Assembly: GCA_044432945.1 (NCBI GenBank)
Contig: JAWXUD010000003.1
Location: 11,500-75,499, forward strand
Source: JAWXUD01 sp044432945
GTDB taxonomy: Bacteria > Cyanobacteriota > Vampirovibrionia > Gastranaerophilales > Gastranaerophilaceae
Direction of reading: 5' to 3'
DNA: 64,000 bases
This document shows positions 50,117-60,079 of the stretch, piece after piece. A program made the translations under genes and the position numbers. Below the pieces are notes generated by a model. The model saw nothing but the letters and a program-made list of their open reading frames with translations. It had not been told where the DNA came from and ran no database searches. Every line of letters begins with the position of its first letter. The first letter of the stretch is position 1.

Positions 50117-50551
50117 TTATTCTCCACTAAATTTTTCTAAAAAATCTTGTACTAAATTTTTTTGTTCGATGATTTCATCTTCTGTTTTGTTATTAATCAA
50201 TATCAAAATCTCATCTTCTCCAGCCATTTTAAGATTATTTCTAGCAATACCTTCAAGAGTTTCAGTTGATGAAAATTTGTCTATTTCTTGTTTAAGATCT
50301 TTGTTGTATTCCTCTGCGTTGACTTTTATTTTTTTAAGCGTACTTATTTTAGCTTGGTGTGCAATGGTTTTGGATATATTTAGGATTACGCCAAAACCTA
50401 TTTGAATAAGACAAAATAAAAGGGTTATCGTCAGAAACGAGTAATAAAAGCGAGTTTTTCGCTTGTTAATTTTAGCTCTTTTTTTTGTTCGTTTAAGAAT
50501 AGAGTTTTTCGAACTGTTTATGTTTTCGTTAATATTATTATCTTCTTGCAC
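50117..50551 (-). CDS. Septum formation protein FtsB/DivIC-like
   Basis: A 144-aa bitopic divisome protein. A basic cytoplasmic tail (about 1-35), one membrane helix (YYSFLTITLLFCLIQIGFGV), a periplasmic coiled coil (about 65-95, KISTLKKIKVNAEEYNKDLK) and the DivIC/FtsB end LEGIARNNLKMAGEDEILILI. It would pair with the FtsQ-like protein of 22.2 kb. It starts with GTG at 50551 with AAAGG upstream. The long Lys/Asn-rich N-terminus is more than in E. coli FtsB. Confidence 0.82.
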   Translation of the reverse strand: MQEDNNINENINSSKNSILKRTKKRAKINKRKTRFYYSFLTITLLFCLIQIGFGVILNISKTIAHQAKISTLKKIKVNAEEYNKDLKQEIDKFSSTETLEGIARNNLKMAGEDEILILINNKTEDEIIEQKNLVQDFLEKFSGE

Positions 50552-50619
50552 AGCTTAACCTTTTATTTTAATTAATTATACTAAAAATATATCTATTGAG
50601 CAAAATAATTCTTTAAAAT

Positions 50620-51498
50620 TTACAATTGGAATTTTGTTTTGAAATTGAATTGTGTTCTAAGTGGTTGTTCTTCTCCCATTATGGTTTGTTTTGCACCGAT
50701 TTCAAAAAGAAAACGTTCTTGTTTTTTGTATCCGAAAGGAGAGATTGATAAAACAAATTCGTTGCTTTGTCTATCTCTAGTCAAATCGGCACTCAGCACT
50801 TGTTTGTATTTTAAATAATTATTAATTTGATATTCTGGCGCTAGATAAATCGCATCAGAGTATCTGTTAGTGGTTGAATTTCTTGTTTTTTTGAATGAAG
50901 TTCCTAGTGTGAATTTTGTTTTTTCGTACTTAGTAAAAATAGAGGTTGAATTTTCTATCATTGATAATTGACTAATCTCGTTTTCAAATTGTGTTCCAAA
51001 AATGATGTCATTAGATTTTCCAGAGCTGCTGTAGGTTTCATCTATTACCCTGTGTTCAAAATCCTTATATTTTGCAAAAGAGCTAACTTCGCTAATTTTC
51101 TTTTGATTGTTAAATCTGAAATTTAAGTTTTCAGAATTCATTTTTTGTGGAATTTTTAAATTTAGAGCGTGGTCATCATTGGCTATAAAATTAATGGCAT
51201 CATTGCTTTCAACGTATTGAGCGTAGCCTTTTAAGATGGTCATATTTAATACAACTTCTTCTTCATCTTGGCTATTTTCTTCATTTGTTTCTTCAGTTTG
51301 TTCGTAGGTTTCTGTTTTTGATTTATGTTTTAGTTTGTTTTTTATTTTTAATATGGGGTTTTCTTCTTCAATTTCATCAGGTTCATCATCGAGTGTGTAG
51401 ATGAAGATATTTGGCATAACTACTTCTTCTTCAATTGCGAGAGCTTGAAGATTTTGGATTAAAAATATTGATACTAATATGATTAGACCTCTCAACAT
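50620..51498 (-). CDS. Putative outer-membrane protein (beta-barrel-like)
   Basis: A 292-aa exported protein. Signal peptide at residues 1-21 (GLIILVSIFLIQNLQALA), then an acidic, low-complexity linker (about 30-80) and a C-terminal region of alternating hydrophobic-polar strands: STSIFTKYEKTKFTLGTSFK, LKYKQVLSADLTRDR, FLFEIGAKQT. It ends NFKTKFQL, close to the aromatic C-terminal signature of outer-membrane barrels. This fits a Gram-negative envelope. No family name. Next to ftsB on the same strand. Confidence 0.6.
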   Translation of the reverse strand: MLRGLIILVSIFLIQNLQALAIEEEVVMPNIFIYTLDDEPDEIEEENPILKIKNKLKHKSKTETYEQTEETNEENSQDEEEVVLNMTILKGYAQYVESNDAINFIANDDHALNLKIPQKMNSENLNFRFNNQKKISEVSSFAKYKDFEHRVIDETYSSSGKSNDIIFGTQFENEISQLSMIENSTSIFTKYEKTKFTLGTSFKKTRNSTTNRYSDAIYLAPEYQINNYLKYKQVLSADLTRDRQSNEFVLSISPFGYKKQERFLFEIGAKQTIMGEEQPLRTQFNFKTKFQL

Positions 51499-51670
51499 TT
51501 TAACATTTTACCCTTTAAAGGGTGTTGGTCAAATCATTTAATTAGTCTATTTTTTCTTTAAAAACAAATTTTAAATAATGACTTGAAAAACAAAATTTCT
51601 CGTGATATTTTATAAATTGAAATTACACAAAAGAAATATATTGAAAATTTTAAAAGAAATAGAGGGAAAA

Positions 51671-53134
51671 ATGTCAGAAGTTAGAGTTAGAATTGCACCA
51701 TCGCCAAGTGGAAACTTGCATGTAGGAACGGCTAGAACAGCTTTGTTTAATTATTTGTTTGCCAAAAAGCACGGAGGCAAATTTATTTTAAGGATTGAGG
51801 ATACCGATGCTGAACGTACAAGCCAAGAATATGTTGATAATATTTTTGCAAGCTTGAAAGCCTTAGGTCTTAACTGGGACGAAGGTCCTGATGTTGGCGG
51901 GGAGTATGGTCCATATTCGCAATCAGAAAGATTTGATATCTATCCTCAATATATCCAAAAACTTTTGAAAAATGGTTTTGCTTATGAATGTTTTTGCACT
52001 CCTGAAGAATTAGAAATTGAGAAAAATATTGCTACGACTAACAAGCAGGCATATGTTTATTCAAGAAAATGTGAAAATTTGACAGAAGAACAAAAAGCTG
52101 AACTAATCGCACAAGGCAAAAAACCTGCGGTTAGATTTAATATCGCAAAAACACAAAAAGCTTTTCATGATAGTTCGATATTGGCTTTTAATGATTTAGT
52201 TAAGGGCGAATTGAAAATGGATACAGATTTGATTGGCGATTTTGTTATAATGAAATCGAACGGAGCGCCGACTTATAATTTTGCGGTAGTTGTAGATGAT
52301 TTGTTGATGGAAATTTCTCATATTATTCGTGGTGAGGACCATATTTCCAATACTTTCAAGCAGATTTTAATCTTTGAAGCGTTAGGTGAAAAAGTTCCAG
52401 AATTTGGGCATCTAGGTATGATTTTAGCACCTGATAGAAGCAAATTGTCAAAACGTCATGGGGCAACTGGGGTTTCTGAATTTGTAGAGAAAGGGTATTT
52501 GACTGATGCTCTTATTAACTTTGTTGCTTTGTTAGGCTGGTCGCCATCTGATTCACAAGAGATTAAGACAGTTGATGAGATCGCACAAGATTTTAGAATT
52601 GGCGAAATTTCTTCTTCAAATTCAATTTTTGAATACGACAAATTAAATTGGATGAATAGCCATTATATTAAAATGCTTTCAGTTGAAGAGTTGAAAACTC
52701 GATTGATGCCTTATTTGACACAGTATGATTTGGGTGAATTGACTGATGAAGGATTTACTCGTGTTATTGAAATCACTCGTGAACCATTGACATTATTGGC
52801 AGATATTACAGAAGCTGTACCATATTTCTTTGGTGATTTGGTTGAAATTGACGAGGAAACTCAAGCAGAAGTTATTGATCTAGAAGTTTCTCAAGATGTG
52901 TTGAAAGAGTTTGTTAAAGTTGCCGAAACCTTTGATTTTAGTGAAGTTTCTTTGCATGACGAGTTGGATAAATTCCGTACAGCGTTCAAGGAAAAAGGAG
53001 TTAAACCAAAGTCAACAATGTGGGCAATTCGTGCAGCAATTACTGGTAGAACAAAAGGTGCGGATATGACTGCAACTTTGGCTATACTTGGTAAAGAGCA
53101 TGTTTTAAAACGTGTGAAAGCTGCCATTAAGTAG
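51671..53134 (+). CDS. gltX: Glutamyl-tRNA synthetase
   Basis: Charges tRNA-Glu (and possibly tRNA-Gln for transamidation). Class I motifs: RIAPSPSGNLHVGTARTAL (HIGH) and DRSKLSKRHGATG (KMSKS), with RIEDTDAERTSQEY between them. C-terminal anticodon-binding helices (about 330-487). The start at 51671 (487 aa) has GAGGGAAAA directly upstream; the frame extends 23 codons further without a site. A terminator follows, so it is separate from the ribosomal cluster. Confidence 0.97.
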   Translation: MSEVRVRIAPSPSGNLHVGTARTALFNYLFAKKHGGKFILRIEDTDAERTSQEYVDNIFASLKALGLNWDEGPDVGGEYGPYSQSERFDIYPQYIQKLLKNGFAYECFCTPEELEIEKNIATTNKQAYVYSRKCENLTEEQKAELIAQGKKPAVRFNIAKTQKAFHDSSILAFNDLVKGELKMDTDLIGDFVIMKSNGAPTYNFAVVVDDLLMEISHIIRGEDHISNTFKQILIFEALGEKVPEFGHLGMILAPDRSKLSKRHGATGVSEFVEKGYLTDALINFVALLGWSPSDSQEIKTVDEIAQDFRIGEISSSNSIFEYDKLNWMNSHYIKMLSVEELKTRLMPYLTQYDLGELTDEGFTRVIEITREPLTLLADITEAVPYFFGDLVEIDEETQAEVIDLEVSQDVLKEFVKVAETFDFSEVSLHDELDKFRTAFKEKGVKPKSTMWAIRAAITGRTKGADMTATLAILGKEHVLKRVKAAIK

Positions 53135-53159
53135 TCAATAATTGATACATGTGTTTTTG

Positions 53160-53195
53160 AAGAGCTTCTTTTTATTAAAAAAAGAAGCTCTTTCT
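53160..53195 (+). terminator. Rho-independent terminator after gltX
   Basis: AAGAGCTTCTTTTT (53160-53173) pairs exactly with AAAAAGAAGCTCTT (53179-53192) around a 5-nt loop. It lies 25 nt after the stop of gltX. Confidence 0.85.
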
Positions 53196-53292
53196 GTGAG
53201 CAAGATATTATTTTTTTGTTCAGATAAAAATCCTTGAAAGTAAATAATATTGCGTATTGTAACGAAACTGCAATAAAAATCTAGCCTACATG

Positions 53293-53321
53293 TTGACAGT
53301 CAAAAATGTTTGGTTTATTAT
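53293..53321 (+). promoter_or_regulatory. Promoter of the S10/spc ribosomal protein cluster
   Basis: TTGACA (53293-53298), a 17-nt spacer and TATTAT (53316-53321). The rpsJ ATG is at 53441, so the leader is about 112 nt. An exact -35 and a 5/6 -10 fit a strong constitutive promoter. No other promoter of this quality is seen before 62 kb. Confidence 0.75.
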
Positions 53322-53440
53322 TACTATACTTGGAATATAGTACCCATTCAGATCCGAAATATTTTTTGAATAGCACTAATATTTTAAAGTAGGATTAATA
53401 GTCCGCAGATGTAGTAGAAAATGAACAAAAAGGAAAGCAA

Positions 53441-53758
53441 ATGGCTAGCACAAAAAGACAACGTATCAGAGTTTGTTTGAAAGCATATGATCATAAATTG
53501 ATTGATGTATCGTCAGACAAAATCGTAGAAACAGCAAAAAGAACAGACGCTAAAGTAGCAGGCCCTATTCCTTTGCCTACGAAAAGACGTATATATTGCG
53601 TATTGAGATCTCCCCACGTAGACAAAAAATCTCGTGAGCATTTTGAAATGAGAACTCACAAACGTATTATTGATATATACGAACCAACTCAACAGACAAC
53701 TGAAGAGTTGAGCAGATTAGATCTACCAGCTGGTGTAGATATCGAAGTTAAATTATAG
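53441..53758 (+). CDS. rpsJ: 30S ribosomal protein S10
   Basis: Small-subunit head protein, also the antitermination partner of NusB. At 105 aa it has [20 protein letters not shown], the tip loop [20 protein letters not shown] and [16 protein letters not shown]. First gene of the cluster here, whereas cyanobacteria keep rpsJ near tufA. SD AAGGAAAG is 6 nt before the ATG. Confidence 0.98.
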   Translation: MASTKRQRIRVCLKAYDHKLIDVSSDKIVETAKRTDAKVAGPIPLPTKRRIYCVLRSPHVDKKSREHFEMRTHKRIIDIYEPTQQTTEELSRLDLPAGVDIEVKL

Positions 53759-53956
53759 ACTTCAGTGAAAACTAAATAAAGCATTATGCATATAATGTGA
53801 ACTGCGACTTCTCGAGCAATCGAGATGTGAGGTGAAAGTCCTTAAATAGGTAAAGTAGAAAAGCAAGCAAACGTAGCGCTCGCAAGAGAAAATGCAAACC
53901 CGAAATCAGAGGTGGAATATGTCCACACCAAGTAGGGCGAGCTAGAAAGGTAGAAT
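53759..53956 (+). ncRNA. Structured spacer between rpsJ and rplC (candidate mRNA element)
   Basis: No gene is supported in these 198 nt. Three stems are visible: CATTAT/ATAATG (53782-53797), TCTCGA-GCAA-TCGAGA (53810-53825, a GNRA loop) nested between GACT (53806-53809) and AGTC (53837-53840), and GTGGA-ATATG-TCCAC (53912-53926). The spacer is very long for this gene pair. It could be a ribosomal-protein-binding leader, for example for L3 or L4, or a processing site. This is inference from folding by eye. Confidence 0.4.
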
Positions 53957-54592
53957 ATGACACTAGGTGTAATAGGAAAAAAATTAGGAATGACACAAGT
54001 TTTTGATGAACAAGGCTTGGCAATCCCTGTAACAGTAATCAAAGTTGATCCAATTGTAGTTACTCAAGTAAAAACAGTTGCAAAAGATGGTTACAATGCA
54101 ATTCAAGTAGGTACAGTAGCTGCGAAAGAAAAACATCTTACAAAAGCTCAAATGGGACACTTCAAGAAAAATTCTCTTGAAAACTTCCGTCACTTACAAG
54201 AGTTCAGAGTAGAAAATCCAGAAGCTTACACAGTTGGCGACAAAGTAGAATTATCAATTCTAGATAACGTTGAAAAAGTTGACGTAACTGGTAAATCAAT
54301 TGGTAAAGGTTTCCAAGGTACAGTAAAACGTTGGAACTTTTCAAGAGGACCAATGGCTCACGGTTCTAAAAACCACAGAGCTCCAGGTTCAATCGGTGCT
54401 GGTACAACACCAAGCCGAGTTATCAAAGGTAAAAGAATGGCTGGAAACATGGGTAACGAAAGAGTTACTATTTCTAAACTAAAATTAGTTAAAGTAGATG
54501 CTGAAAAAAGTTTAGTATTAGTAAAAGGCTCAGTTCCTGGTTGTGAAGGCAGATTAGTTACAATTGTTCCTACAAGAACAAAATGGAACTAA
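53957..54592 (+). CDS. rplC: 50S ribosomal protein L3
   Basis: Early assembly protein near the peptidyl-transferase centre. The 211-aa sequence has LGVIGKKLGMTQVFDEQG at the start and the L3 signature GFQGTVKRWNFSRGPMAHGS with the conserved Gln that is N5-methylated in other bacteria, then RAPGSIGAGTTPSRV. It follows a 198-nt spacer after rpsJ; SD is GAAAGGTAG. Confidence 0.98.
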   Translation: MTLGVIGKKLGMTQVFDEQGLAIPVTVIKVDPIVVTQVKTVAKDGYNAIQVGTVAAKEKHLTKAQMGHFKKNSLENFRHLQEFRVENPEAYTVGDKVELSILDNVEKVDVTGKSIGKGFQGTVKRWNFSRGPMAHGSKNHRAPGSIGAGTTPSRVIKGKRMAGNMGNERVTISKLKLVKVDAEKSLVLVKGSVPGCEGRLVTIVPTRTKWN

Positions 54593-54764
54593 AAGCGGCA
54601 GTCGGTGTAAATCTGGAGTTGGCTAGCGAGAGCAAGACAAGCAGGGATTTGCATAACGATAGCTAAACAGCTAGACAAATTGAGCAAAAACGCTCCTGAC
54701 TTGCCAAATAAAGCAGTATGCAAGGGGTAAGCAGTAAAAGTTAAGTAAAAGGAAAAACAAAGAA
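54593..54764 (+). other. 172-nt spacer between rplC and rplD
   Basis: No gene seen. It contains TAGCT-AAAC-AGCTA and GC-rich segments (GGCTAGCGAGAGCAAG) unlike the A/T-rich coding surroundings. SD AAAGGAAAAA for rplD is at its end. Part of a series of long spacers in this operon. Confidence 0.4.
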
Positions 54765-55391
54765 ATGTCAAAAGAAATATTAAGTACAAATGGTGAAAAA
54801 CTTGGTGAAATCGCTTTAGAACAAACAGTTTTCGGCGTAGAACCAAATATTCACGTAATGCATTTAGCATTAAGAAGACAATTAAACAATGCTCGTCAAG
54901 GTTCAGCTTGTGCTAAAACTAGAGCAGAAGTTGCTGGTGGTGGTCGTAAGCCTTGGAAACAAAAAGGTACTGGCCGTGCTAGAGCAGGTTCAATCCGTTC
55001 ACCTTTATTCGCAGGTGGTGGTGTAATCTTTGGACCAAAACCAAGAAGCTATGCCTTCAATATGCCACAAAAAGCTAGACAATTAGCTCTTAAATCAGCG
55101 TTGTCTGCAAGAAGTGAACAATTAATTGTTGTTAAAGATTTTTCAACAATTGTTGAACCAAAAACTAAATTGATGGTAAGTGCATTAAAATCGCTTAACG
55201 TCACTGGTAAAGTTTTAATTATCGCTGATGTAAAAGCTGCTGAAAATAAATTTTTAGAATTAGCTGCTAGAAACATTCCAAGCGTTAGAATTATTTTACC
55301 ATCTAACTTAAACGTAAAAGATATACTTGAAGCTGATTTCGTAGTAGTTACAGAATCTGCTGTAAACAACATAACTGAAAGGTTGCAATAA
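54765..55391 (+). CDS. rplD: 50S ribosomal protein L4
   Basis: Exit-tunnel protein and, in gamma-proteobacteria, repressor of its own operon. 208 aa with RQLNNARQGSACAKTRAEVA, GGGRKPWKQKGTGRARAGS and PLFAGGGVIFGPKPR, the loop lining the tunnel. Its stop overlaps the rplW start (TAATG), so the pair is translationally coupled. Confidence 0.98.
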   Translation: MSKEILSTNGEKLGEIALEQTVFGVEPNIHVMHLALRRQLNNARQGSACAKTRAEVAGGGRKPWKQKGTGRARAGSIRSPLFAGGGVIFGPKPRSYAFNMPQKARQLALKSALSARSEQLIVVKDFSTIVEPKTKLMVSALKSLNVTGKVLIIADVKAAENKFLELAARNIPSVRIILPSNLNVKDILEADFVVVTESAVNNITERLQ

Positions 55392-55699
55392 TGAGTAAAG
55401 ATAGAACAAATATTGAAAAGTTATTCGATACAATCAAAAAACCTTTGATTACTGAAAAATCAGTAGGTGCATTCGCACTTGGTCAATACACTTTTGAAGT
55501 TGCTAAAACTGCAACTAAAATTGAAATAGCTCAAGCTATTGAACTAGCTTTTCCAGGAAGAAAAGTTACAAAAGTAAGAACAGTTTATATGCCATCACAT
55601 GAAAAAAGAATGGGTTATAAATTCGGAAGAACAGATTCTTCTAAAAAAGCAATCGTAACAATCGAAGGCGATCCAATTGAAGAATTAGTAGGAATTTAG
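55391..55699 (+). CDS. rplW: 50S ribosomal protein L23
   Basis: Tunnel-exit protein that docks trigger factor and SRP. 102 aa with IKKPLITEKSV, FEVAKTATKIEIAQAIELAF and VTKVRTVYMPSHEKRMG. Start overlaps the rplD stop by one base. A 78-nt spacer to rplB follows. Confidence 0.98.
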   Translation: MSKDRTNIEKLFDTIKKPLITEKSVGAFALGQYTFEVAKTATKIEIAQAIELAFPGRKVTKVRTVYMPSHEKRMGYKFGRTDSSKKAIVTIEGDPIEELVGI

Positions 55700-55777
55700 T
55701 CAAATAAATTCCATCGTAGGGCGTAAGGCATATGTCCTAAAAAAGATACAAAGCCAAGTTAAGGAGAAAAAAACAAA

Positions 55778-56611
55778 ATGGCAATCAGAAAAATAAATCC
55801 AACATCTCCAGGTCAAAGAGGAATGACAAAAAGTGATTATCAAGAAATCACAACTTCTACTCCTGAGAAATCGTTGTTAAAACCATTAAAAAAGACAGCA
55901 GGTCGTAATAACACTGGTCGTATTACATGTCGTCACAAAGGTGGCGGTGTTAAGCGTGCTTACCGTGTAATCGATTTCAAACGTGAAAAATTCGGCGTAC
56001 CTGCAACAGTAAAAACTATTGAATACGATCCAAACAGAAACGTAAGAATTTCATTATGTTTCTATGCAGATGGTGAAAAAAGATATATCTTAACACCAGA
56101 AGGTTTGAACGTAGATGACGTAATCGTAAGTGGACCTGAAGCACCAATTCAAACTGGTAACGCACTTCCACTAGAATTAATCCCGTTAGGTACAATTGTT
56201 CACAACATCGAATTAACACCTGGTCGCGGCGGAATTATGGTAAGAGCGGCAGGAAACGCAGCTCAAGTAATGGCTAAAGAAGGTAACTACGTAACAATCA
56301 AATTACCATCATCAGAGATGAGAATGGTAAGAAAAGAATGTATGGCTACAATTGGTACATTAGGTAACGCAGAATTCAAAAACTTATCTTGGGGTAAAGC
56401 AGGAAGAAAACGTTATTTAGGTATTAAACCGACAGTGCGTGGTGTTACGATGAACCCTTGTGATCACCCTCACGGTGGTGGTGAAGGTAAAACTGGTCCT
56501 GGTGGACACCCAAAAACACCTTGGGGTAAACCGGCTCTTGGTTATAAAACTCGTAAAAAAGGCAAAGCTTCTGACAAATACATTGTAAGAAGAAGAAAAA
56601 AATCAAGATAA
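55778..56611 (+). CDS. rplB: 50S ribosomal protein L2
   Basis: Peptidyl-transferase-region protein. 277 aa with [20 protein letters not shown], the SH3-like and OB folds, and the L2 signature [19 protein letters not shown] containing the conserved His of the active-site region. SD TTAAGGAGAA lies before the ATG at 55778. Confidence 0.98.
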   Translation: MAIRKINPTSPGQRGMTKSDYQEITTSTPEKSLLKPLKKTAGRNNTGRITCRHKGGGVKRAYRVIDFKREKFGVPATVKTIEYDPNRNVRISLCFYADGEKRYILTPEGLNVDDVIVSGPEAPIQTGNALPLELIPLGTIVHNIELTPGRGGIMVRAAGNAAQVMAKEGNYVTIKLPSSEMRMVRKECMATIGTLGNAEFKNLSWGKAGRKRYLGIKPTVRGVTMNPCDHPHGGGEGKTGPGGHPKTPWGKPALGYKTRKKGKASDKYIVRRRKKSR

Positions 56612-56681
56612 TTTGATTTTGTGCAAAATACGAAAAATAGCCAAAGATTAAACACAAACAAAATTAAAGGAGAATAAATTA

Positions 56682-56960
56682 ATGGCACGTTCATTAAAAA
56701 AAGGTCCATACGTAGAAGAAGCTCTACAGAAAAAAATTGACAAAATGAATGCAAATTCAGAACATAAAGTAATAAAAACTTGGTCACGTGCATCAATGAT
56801 TACGCCAACAATGCTTAATCACACGATTGCAGTACACAACGGAAAAACTCATGTTCCAGTTTATGTTTCAGAGCAAATGATTGGACACAAATTAGGTGAG
56901 TTTGCACCTACAAGAATGTACAAAGGTCACGCAGCAGATAAAACCGCTAAGCGTAAGTAA
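56682..56960 (+). CDS. rpsS: 30S ribosomal protein S19
   Basis: Head protein contacting S13 and the intersubunit bridge. 92 aa with [36 protein letters not shown] and [28 protein letters not shown]. 70 nt after rplB and 19 nt before rplV. Confidence 0.98.
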   Translation: MARSLKKGPYVEEALQKKIDKMNANSEHKVIKTWSRASMITPTMLNHTIAVHNGKTHVPVYVSEQMIGHKLGEFAPTRMYKGHAADKTAKRK

Positions 56961-56979
56961 GTATAAGGAAAGTAAAAAA

Positions 56980-57321
56980 ATGGAAGCTAAAGCAAAACAA
57001 ACAGATATTAAAATGACAGCTAGAAAACTTCGCCGTGTAATCAACGAAGTTAGAGGTAAAAATGTCATCGCTGCTCAAGATATGTTACGTTTTATGCCTT
57101 ATTTTGCAGCAAGAGTGGTTGAACAGAATTTGAAAGCTGCTGTTGCTAATGCACAGGAAAAATATGGTGTAAGTGCTGAATCTTTAAAGATTTCTGAAAT
57201 CTTTGCAGATGAAAGCCAAACATACAAAAGAGCAAGAACAAGAGCGCAAGGTCGTATGTATACAAGACTGAAACGCACTTCTCATTTGACATTAAAAGTT
57301 AGCGATATTGCTAAAAAGTAG
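56980..57321 (+). CDS. rplV: 50S ribosomal protein L22
   Basis: Exit-tunnel constriction protein. 113 aa with DIKMTARKLRRVINEVRGKN, KAAVANAQEKYG and the tunnel beta-hairpin in ARTRAQGRMYTRLKRTSHL. The ATG at 56980 has AAGGAAAG upstream; a longer in-frame start within rpsS is not credible. Confidence 0.97.
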   Translation: MEAKAKQTDIKMTARKLRRVINEVRGKNVIAAQDMLRFMPYFAARVVEQNLKAAVANAQEKYGVSAESLKISEIFADESQTYKRARTRAQGRMYTRLKRTSHLTLKVSDIAKK

Positions 57322-57346
57322 TAGAAAAAACAGAAGGTAAATAAAA

Positions 57347-58078
57347 ATGGGACAAAAAACACATCCAACAGGATTCAGAGTAGGCATAATTCAACCTTGG
57401 GCAAGCACATGGTTTGCAAAAGTAAAAGATTATGGCGTATTCGTTGCAGAAGATGCAAAAATTAGAAAATTCATTAAGAAAAAACTTTATACCGCTGGTA
57501 TTTCTAAGATTTTAATCGCTAGAAAATCTGCTAGCACAACAGTAACTGTTGTAACAGCAAAACCAGGTATTGTAGTTGGTCGTGGTGGTCAAGGTATTGA
57601 AGATCTTAAAAAAGAAGTTTCAAAATTTGTTGGCAAACAAATCATTATCAACGTTGTAGAAGTTGCAAAAATTGATGCTGATGCTCAATTAGTTGCTGAG
57701 TCAATTGCTCAACAATTAGAAAAACGTGTAGCATTCAGACGTGCAATGAAGCAATCAATGCAAAGAACAATGAGAGCTGGAGCTCAAGGTATCAAAGTTA
57801 TGGTATCAGGTCGTTTAGGTGGCGCTGAAATCGCTCGTTCTGAGTGGGCAAAAGAAGGAAGAATCCCTCTTCAAACATTAAGAGCAGATGTCGATTACGG
57901 TCAAACTGAAGCAGATACAATGATGGGTAAAATTGGTGTAAAAGTTTGGGTATTCAAAGGTGATTTAATGCCTGGTGAAAAAGCAGACCAAAACATCAAA
58001 GCAAGAAGCGATAAAGGTAATTCAAACGATAAAGGTATGAGACGCCCAAAACGCAAAGCGATTGAAACAGCTGAATAG
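57347..58078 (+). CDS. rpsC: 30S ribosomal protein S3
   Basis: mRNA entry-tunnel protein. 243 aa with [20 protein letters not shown] at the start, the type II KH motif [16 protein letters not shown] and [20 protein letters not shown]. The C-terminal tail (about 215-243) is Lys/Asp/Asn-rich. 25 nt after rplV. Confidence 0.98.
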   Translation: MGQKTHPTGFRVGIIQPWASTWFAKVKDYGVFVAEDAKIRKFIKKKLYTAGISKILIARKSASTTVTVVTAKPGIVVGRGGQGIEDLKKEVSKFVGKQIIINVVEVAKIDADAQLVAESIAQQLEKRVAFRRAMKQSMQRTMRAGAQGIKVMVSGRLGGAEIARSEWAKEGRIPLQTLRADVDYGQTEADTMMGKIGVKVWVFKGDLMPGEKADQNIKARSDKGNSNDKGMRRPKRKAIETAE

Positions 58079-58135
58079 TTGTTCAGTTGATTAAAACAAA
58101 CTGGTATAAATTAAAATTAATAAAGGAACAATAAA

Positions 58136-58561
58136 ATGTTACAACCTAAAAAAACAAAATACCGCAAAATGATGAAAGGCAACATGAAAGGCCATGAAAC
58201 AAGAGGAACAAAACTTGAGTTTGGTAGCTATGCATTGCAAGCCTTTGAACCTGGTTGGATTACCAGCCGTCAAATCGAGGCTGCACGTCGTGCTATGACT
58301 CGTGAAATCAAACGTGGCGGTAACGTTTGGATTAAAATCTTCCCTGATAAACCAATTACAGCAAAACCAGCTGAAACTCGTATGGGTTCTGGTAAAGGTA
58401 ATTTGGAATACTGGGTTGCAGTTGTTAAACCAAAAAGAATTCTTTTTGAACTTGAATATTTTGATAGAGATACTGCGGTTAGAGCGTTAGAATTAGCTGC
58501 ACAAAAGTTACCTATTAAAGTTAAGATTGTTGAAAAAGCAAACTTAGAACAAAGTAAGTAA
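58136..58561 (+). CDS. rplP: 50S ribosomal protein L16
   Basis: Supports tRNA positioning at the A site. 141 aa with [37 protein letters not shown] and [31 protein letters not shown]. 57 nt after rpsC, 12 nt before rpmC. Confidence 0.98.
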   Translation: MLQPKKTKYRKMMKGNMKGHETRGTKLEFGSYALQAFEPGWITSRQIEAARRAMTREIKRGGNVWIKIFPDKPITAKPAETRMGSGKGNLEYWVAVVKPKRILFELEYFDRDTAVRALELAAQKLPIKVKIVEKANLEQSK

Positions 58562-58573
58562 GGAAACAATAAA

Positions 58574-58771
58574 ATGAAATTAATTGAAATGCGTGAAAAA
58601 ACAGTCGATGAGCTTCAATTAGCAATTGTGGATTGGAAAAAAGATTTGTTTAAATACAAATTACAACACTCAACTCACAAATTAGAAAACACAGCGTTGA
58701 TTTCTAGAACAAAAGCTATGATCGCTCAAGCAAAAACTGTAATTAAGGAAAAAGAGGTACAACATGCCTAA
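58574..58771 (+). CDS. rpmC: 50S ribosomal protein L29
   Basis: Small helical-hairpin protein at the tunnel exit. 65 aa, with [20 protein letters not shown] and [20 protein letters not shown]. It overlaps the rpsQ start by 8 nt, giving translational coupling. Confidence 0.96.
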   Translation: MKLIEMREKTVDELQLAIVDWKKDLFKYKLQHSTHKLENTALISRTKAMIAQAKTVIKEKEVQHA

Positions 58772-59009
58772 AAAAGAAAAACAAGGTGTAGTAGTTAGTA
58801 GCAAAATGGACAAAACAATTGTTGTAAAAGTTGCTGAGTACAATCCACATCCAAAATACAAAAAAATTATTGAAACAAATAAAAACTACAAAGCTCATGA
58901 TGAGCAAAATGTTTGTAATGAAGGTGATAAAGTTAGAATTATTGAATCTAGACCTATTTCAGGCGACAAACGTTGGAACTTATCAGAAGTAGTAGAAAAA
59001 GCTAAATAG
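58764..59009 (+). CDS. rpsQ: 30S ribosomal protein S17
   Basis: OB-fold primary 16S rRNA binder. 81 aa with [25 protein letters not shown] and [29 protein letters not shown] lies in the rpmC end. Followed by a long spacer to rplN. Confidence 0.98.
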   Translation: MPKKEKQGVVVSSKMDKTIVVKVAEYNPHPKYKKIIETNKNYKAHDEQNVCNEGDKVRIIESRPISGDKRWNLSEVVEKAK

Positions 59010-59175
59010 TGGATTTTGCGTTGAGTGAGCGAAGCGAAACTCGATAAAACACCGAAAAATGAATGATTTTAGGTGTAGGGCAATAATTCAAGACAAACCA
59101 ATAAAATGCAACATTACCTATAGAGTAATGAGAGGCTAAAGTAAAACATTCTTTAAAAGATAAAGGAACAGAAAA
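59010..59175 (+). other. 166-nt structured spacer between rpsQ and rplN
   Basis: No gene seen. Two stems are evident: ACACC (59049-59053) with GGTGT (59072-59076), extended inward by A/T pairs, and CATTAC (59112-59117) with GTAATG (59125-59130). SD AAAGGAACA for rplN is at the end. Confidence 0.4.
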
Positions 59176-59544
59176 ATGATACAACAAGAATCAAGACTAG
59201 AAGTAGCAGATAATACTGGAGCAAAAGAAATTTTGTGTATCCGTGTAATGGGTAGCTCAAACAAAAAATTTGCGTCAGTAGGCGATGAAATCGTTGCTAC
59301 AGTTAAACATGCAAGTCCAAATATGGGTGTTAAAAAATCGGAAGTTGTTAAAGCTGTTGTTGTAAGAACTAAAGCGGATATCAAACGTAATGACGGTTCA
59401 GTTATTAGATTTGATGAGAATGCTGCAGTAATTATTAACAAAGATGGCAACCCTAGAGGAACTCGTGTTTTCGGACCTGTTGCCCGTGAATTAAGAGAAA
59501 AAGGTTATATGAAAATCGTTTCTCTTGCTCCGGAAGTTATATAA
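59176..59544 (+). CDS. rplN: 50S ribosomal protein L14
   Basis: Intersubunit-bridge protein. 122 aa with [54 protein letters not shown] and [16 protein letters not shown] 148-nt spacer follows. Confidence 0.98.
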   Translation: MIQQESRLEVADNTGAKEILCIRVMGSSNKKFASVGDEIVATVKHASPNMGVKKSEVVKAVVVRTKADIKRNDGSVIRFDENAAVIINKDGNPRGTRVFGPVARELREKGYMKIVSLAPEVI

Positions 59545-59692
59545 TAGCAAGCGTAGTGAGTAAGACTTGTTTAATATAAGTTGAACCTCATTTTACGTAA
59601 GCGAAGCAAGAAGCAAGACACAAAAAAAACATGTAATAGACCATAATTGGTCAGACCATGATAAACGCTTTTTAAAAGCAATGGAGAAAAAA
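59545..59692 (+). other. 148-nt spacer between rplN and rplX
   Basis: No gene seen. It includes the stem GACCA-TAAT-TGGTC (59639-59652) and TACGTAAGCGAAGCAAGAAG-like purine-rich repeats. The rplX site GGAGAAAAAA is at the end. Confidence 0.4.
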
Positions 59693-60028
59693 ATGACAGA
59701 CAAAAATAAACAATTACACGTCAAAACTGGTGATAAAGTTATGGTTATCGCTGGTAAAGACAAAGGTAAAACTGGAAACGTAAAAAAAGCTAATCCTACA
59801 AAAGGAAAAGTTATCGTTGAAGGAGCAAACATGGTTACTAAAGCACAAAAAGCTCAACCAGCTGCTGGAATTCAAGGTGGATTCGTTAAATTCGAAGCTC
59901 CTCTTGAGGTTTCTAATGTAATGGTAGTATGCCCTGCTTGCGAAAAACCGACAAGGATCAAACACGATGTTGTCGCTGACAAAAAAGTACGTGTTTGTAA
60001 AAAATGTGGTGAACAACTAGATGCATAA
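59693..60028 (+). CDS. rplX: 50S ribosomal protein L24
   Basis: Assembly initiator with a KOW motif. 111 aa with VKTGDKVMVIAGKDKGKTGN, VIVEGANMVTKAQKA and a C-terminal zinc-type set (VCPACEKPTRI, VCKKCGEQ). I use the ATG at 59693, 4 codons after an in-frame ATG that is itself part of the SD region. Confidence 0.97.
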   Translation: MTDKNKQLHVKTGDKVMVIAGKDKGKTGNVKKANPTKGKVIVEGANMVTKAQKAQPAAGIQGGFVKFEAPLEVSNVMVVCPACEKPTRIKHDVVADKKVRVCKKCGEQLDA

Positions 60029-60079
60029 TATTTTCGTGGTAAAATATTGTAATATCTAAATAATTAAGGAATACGAAAA

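Noticed and set aside
53806..53845. Resemblance to a group II intron end (GAGGTGAAAGTCC)
   Set aside because: No GUGYG 5' end, no domain V hairpin and no reverse transcriptase; the spacer is only 198 nt.
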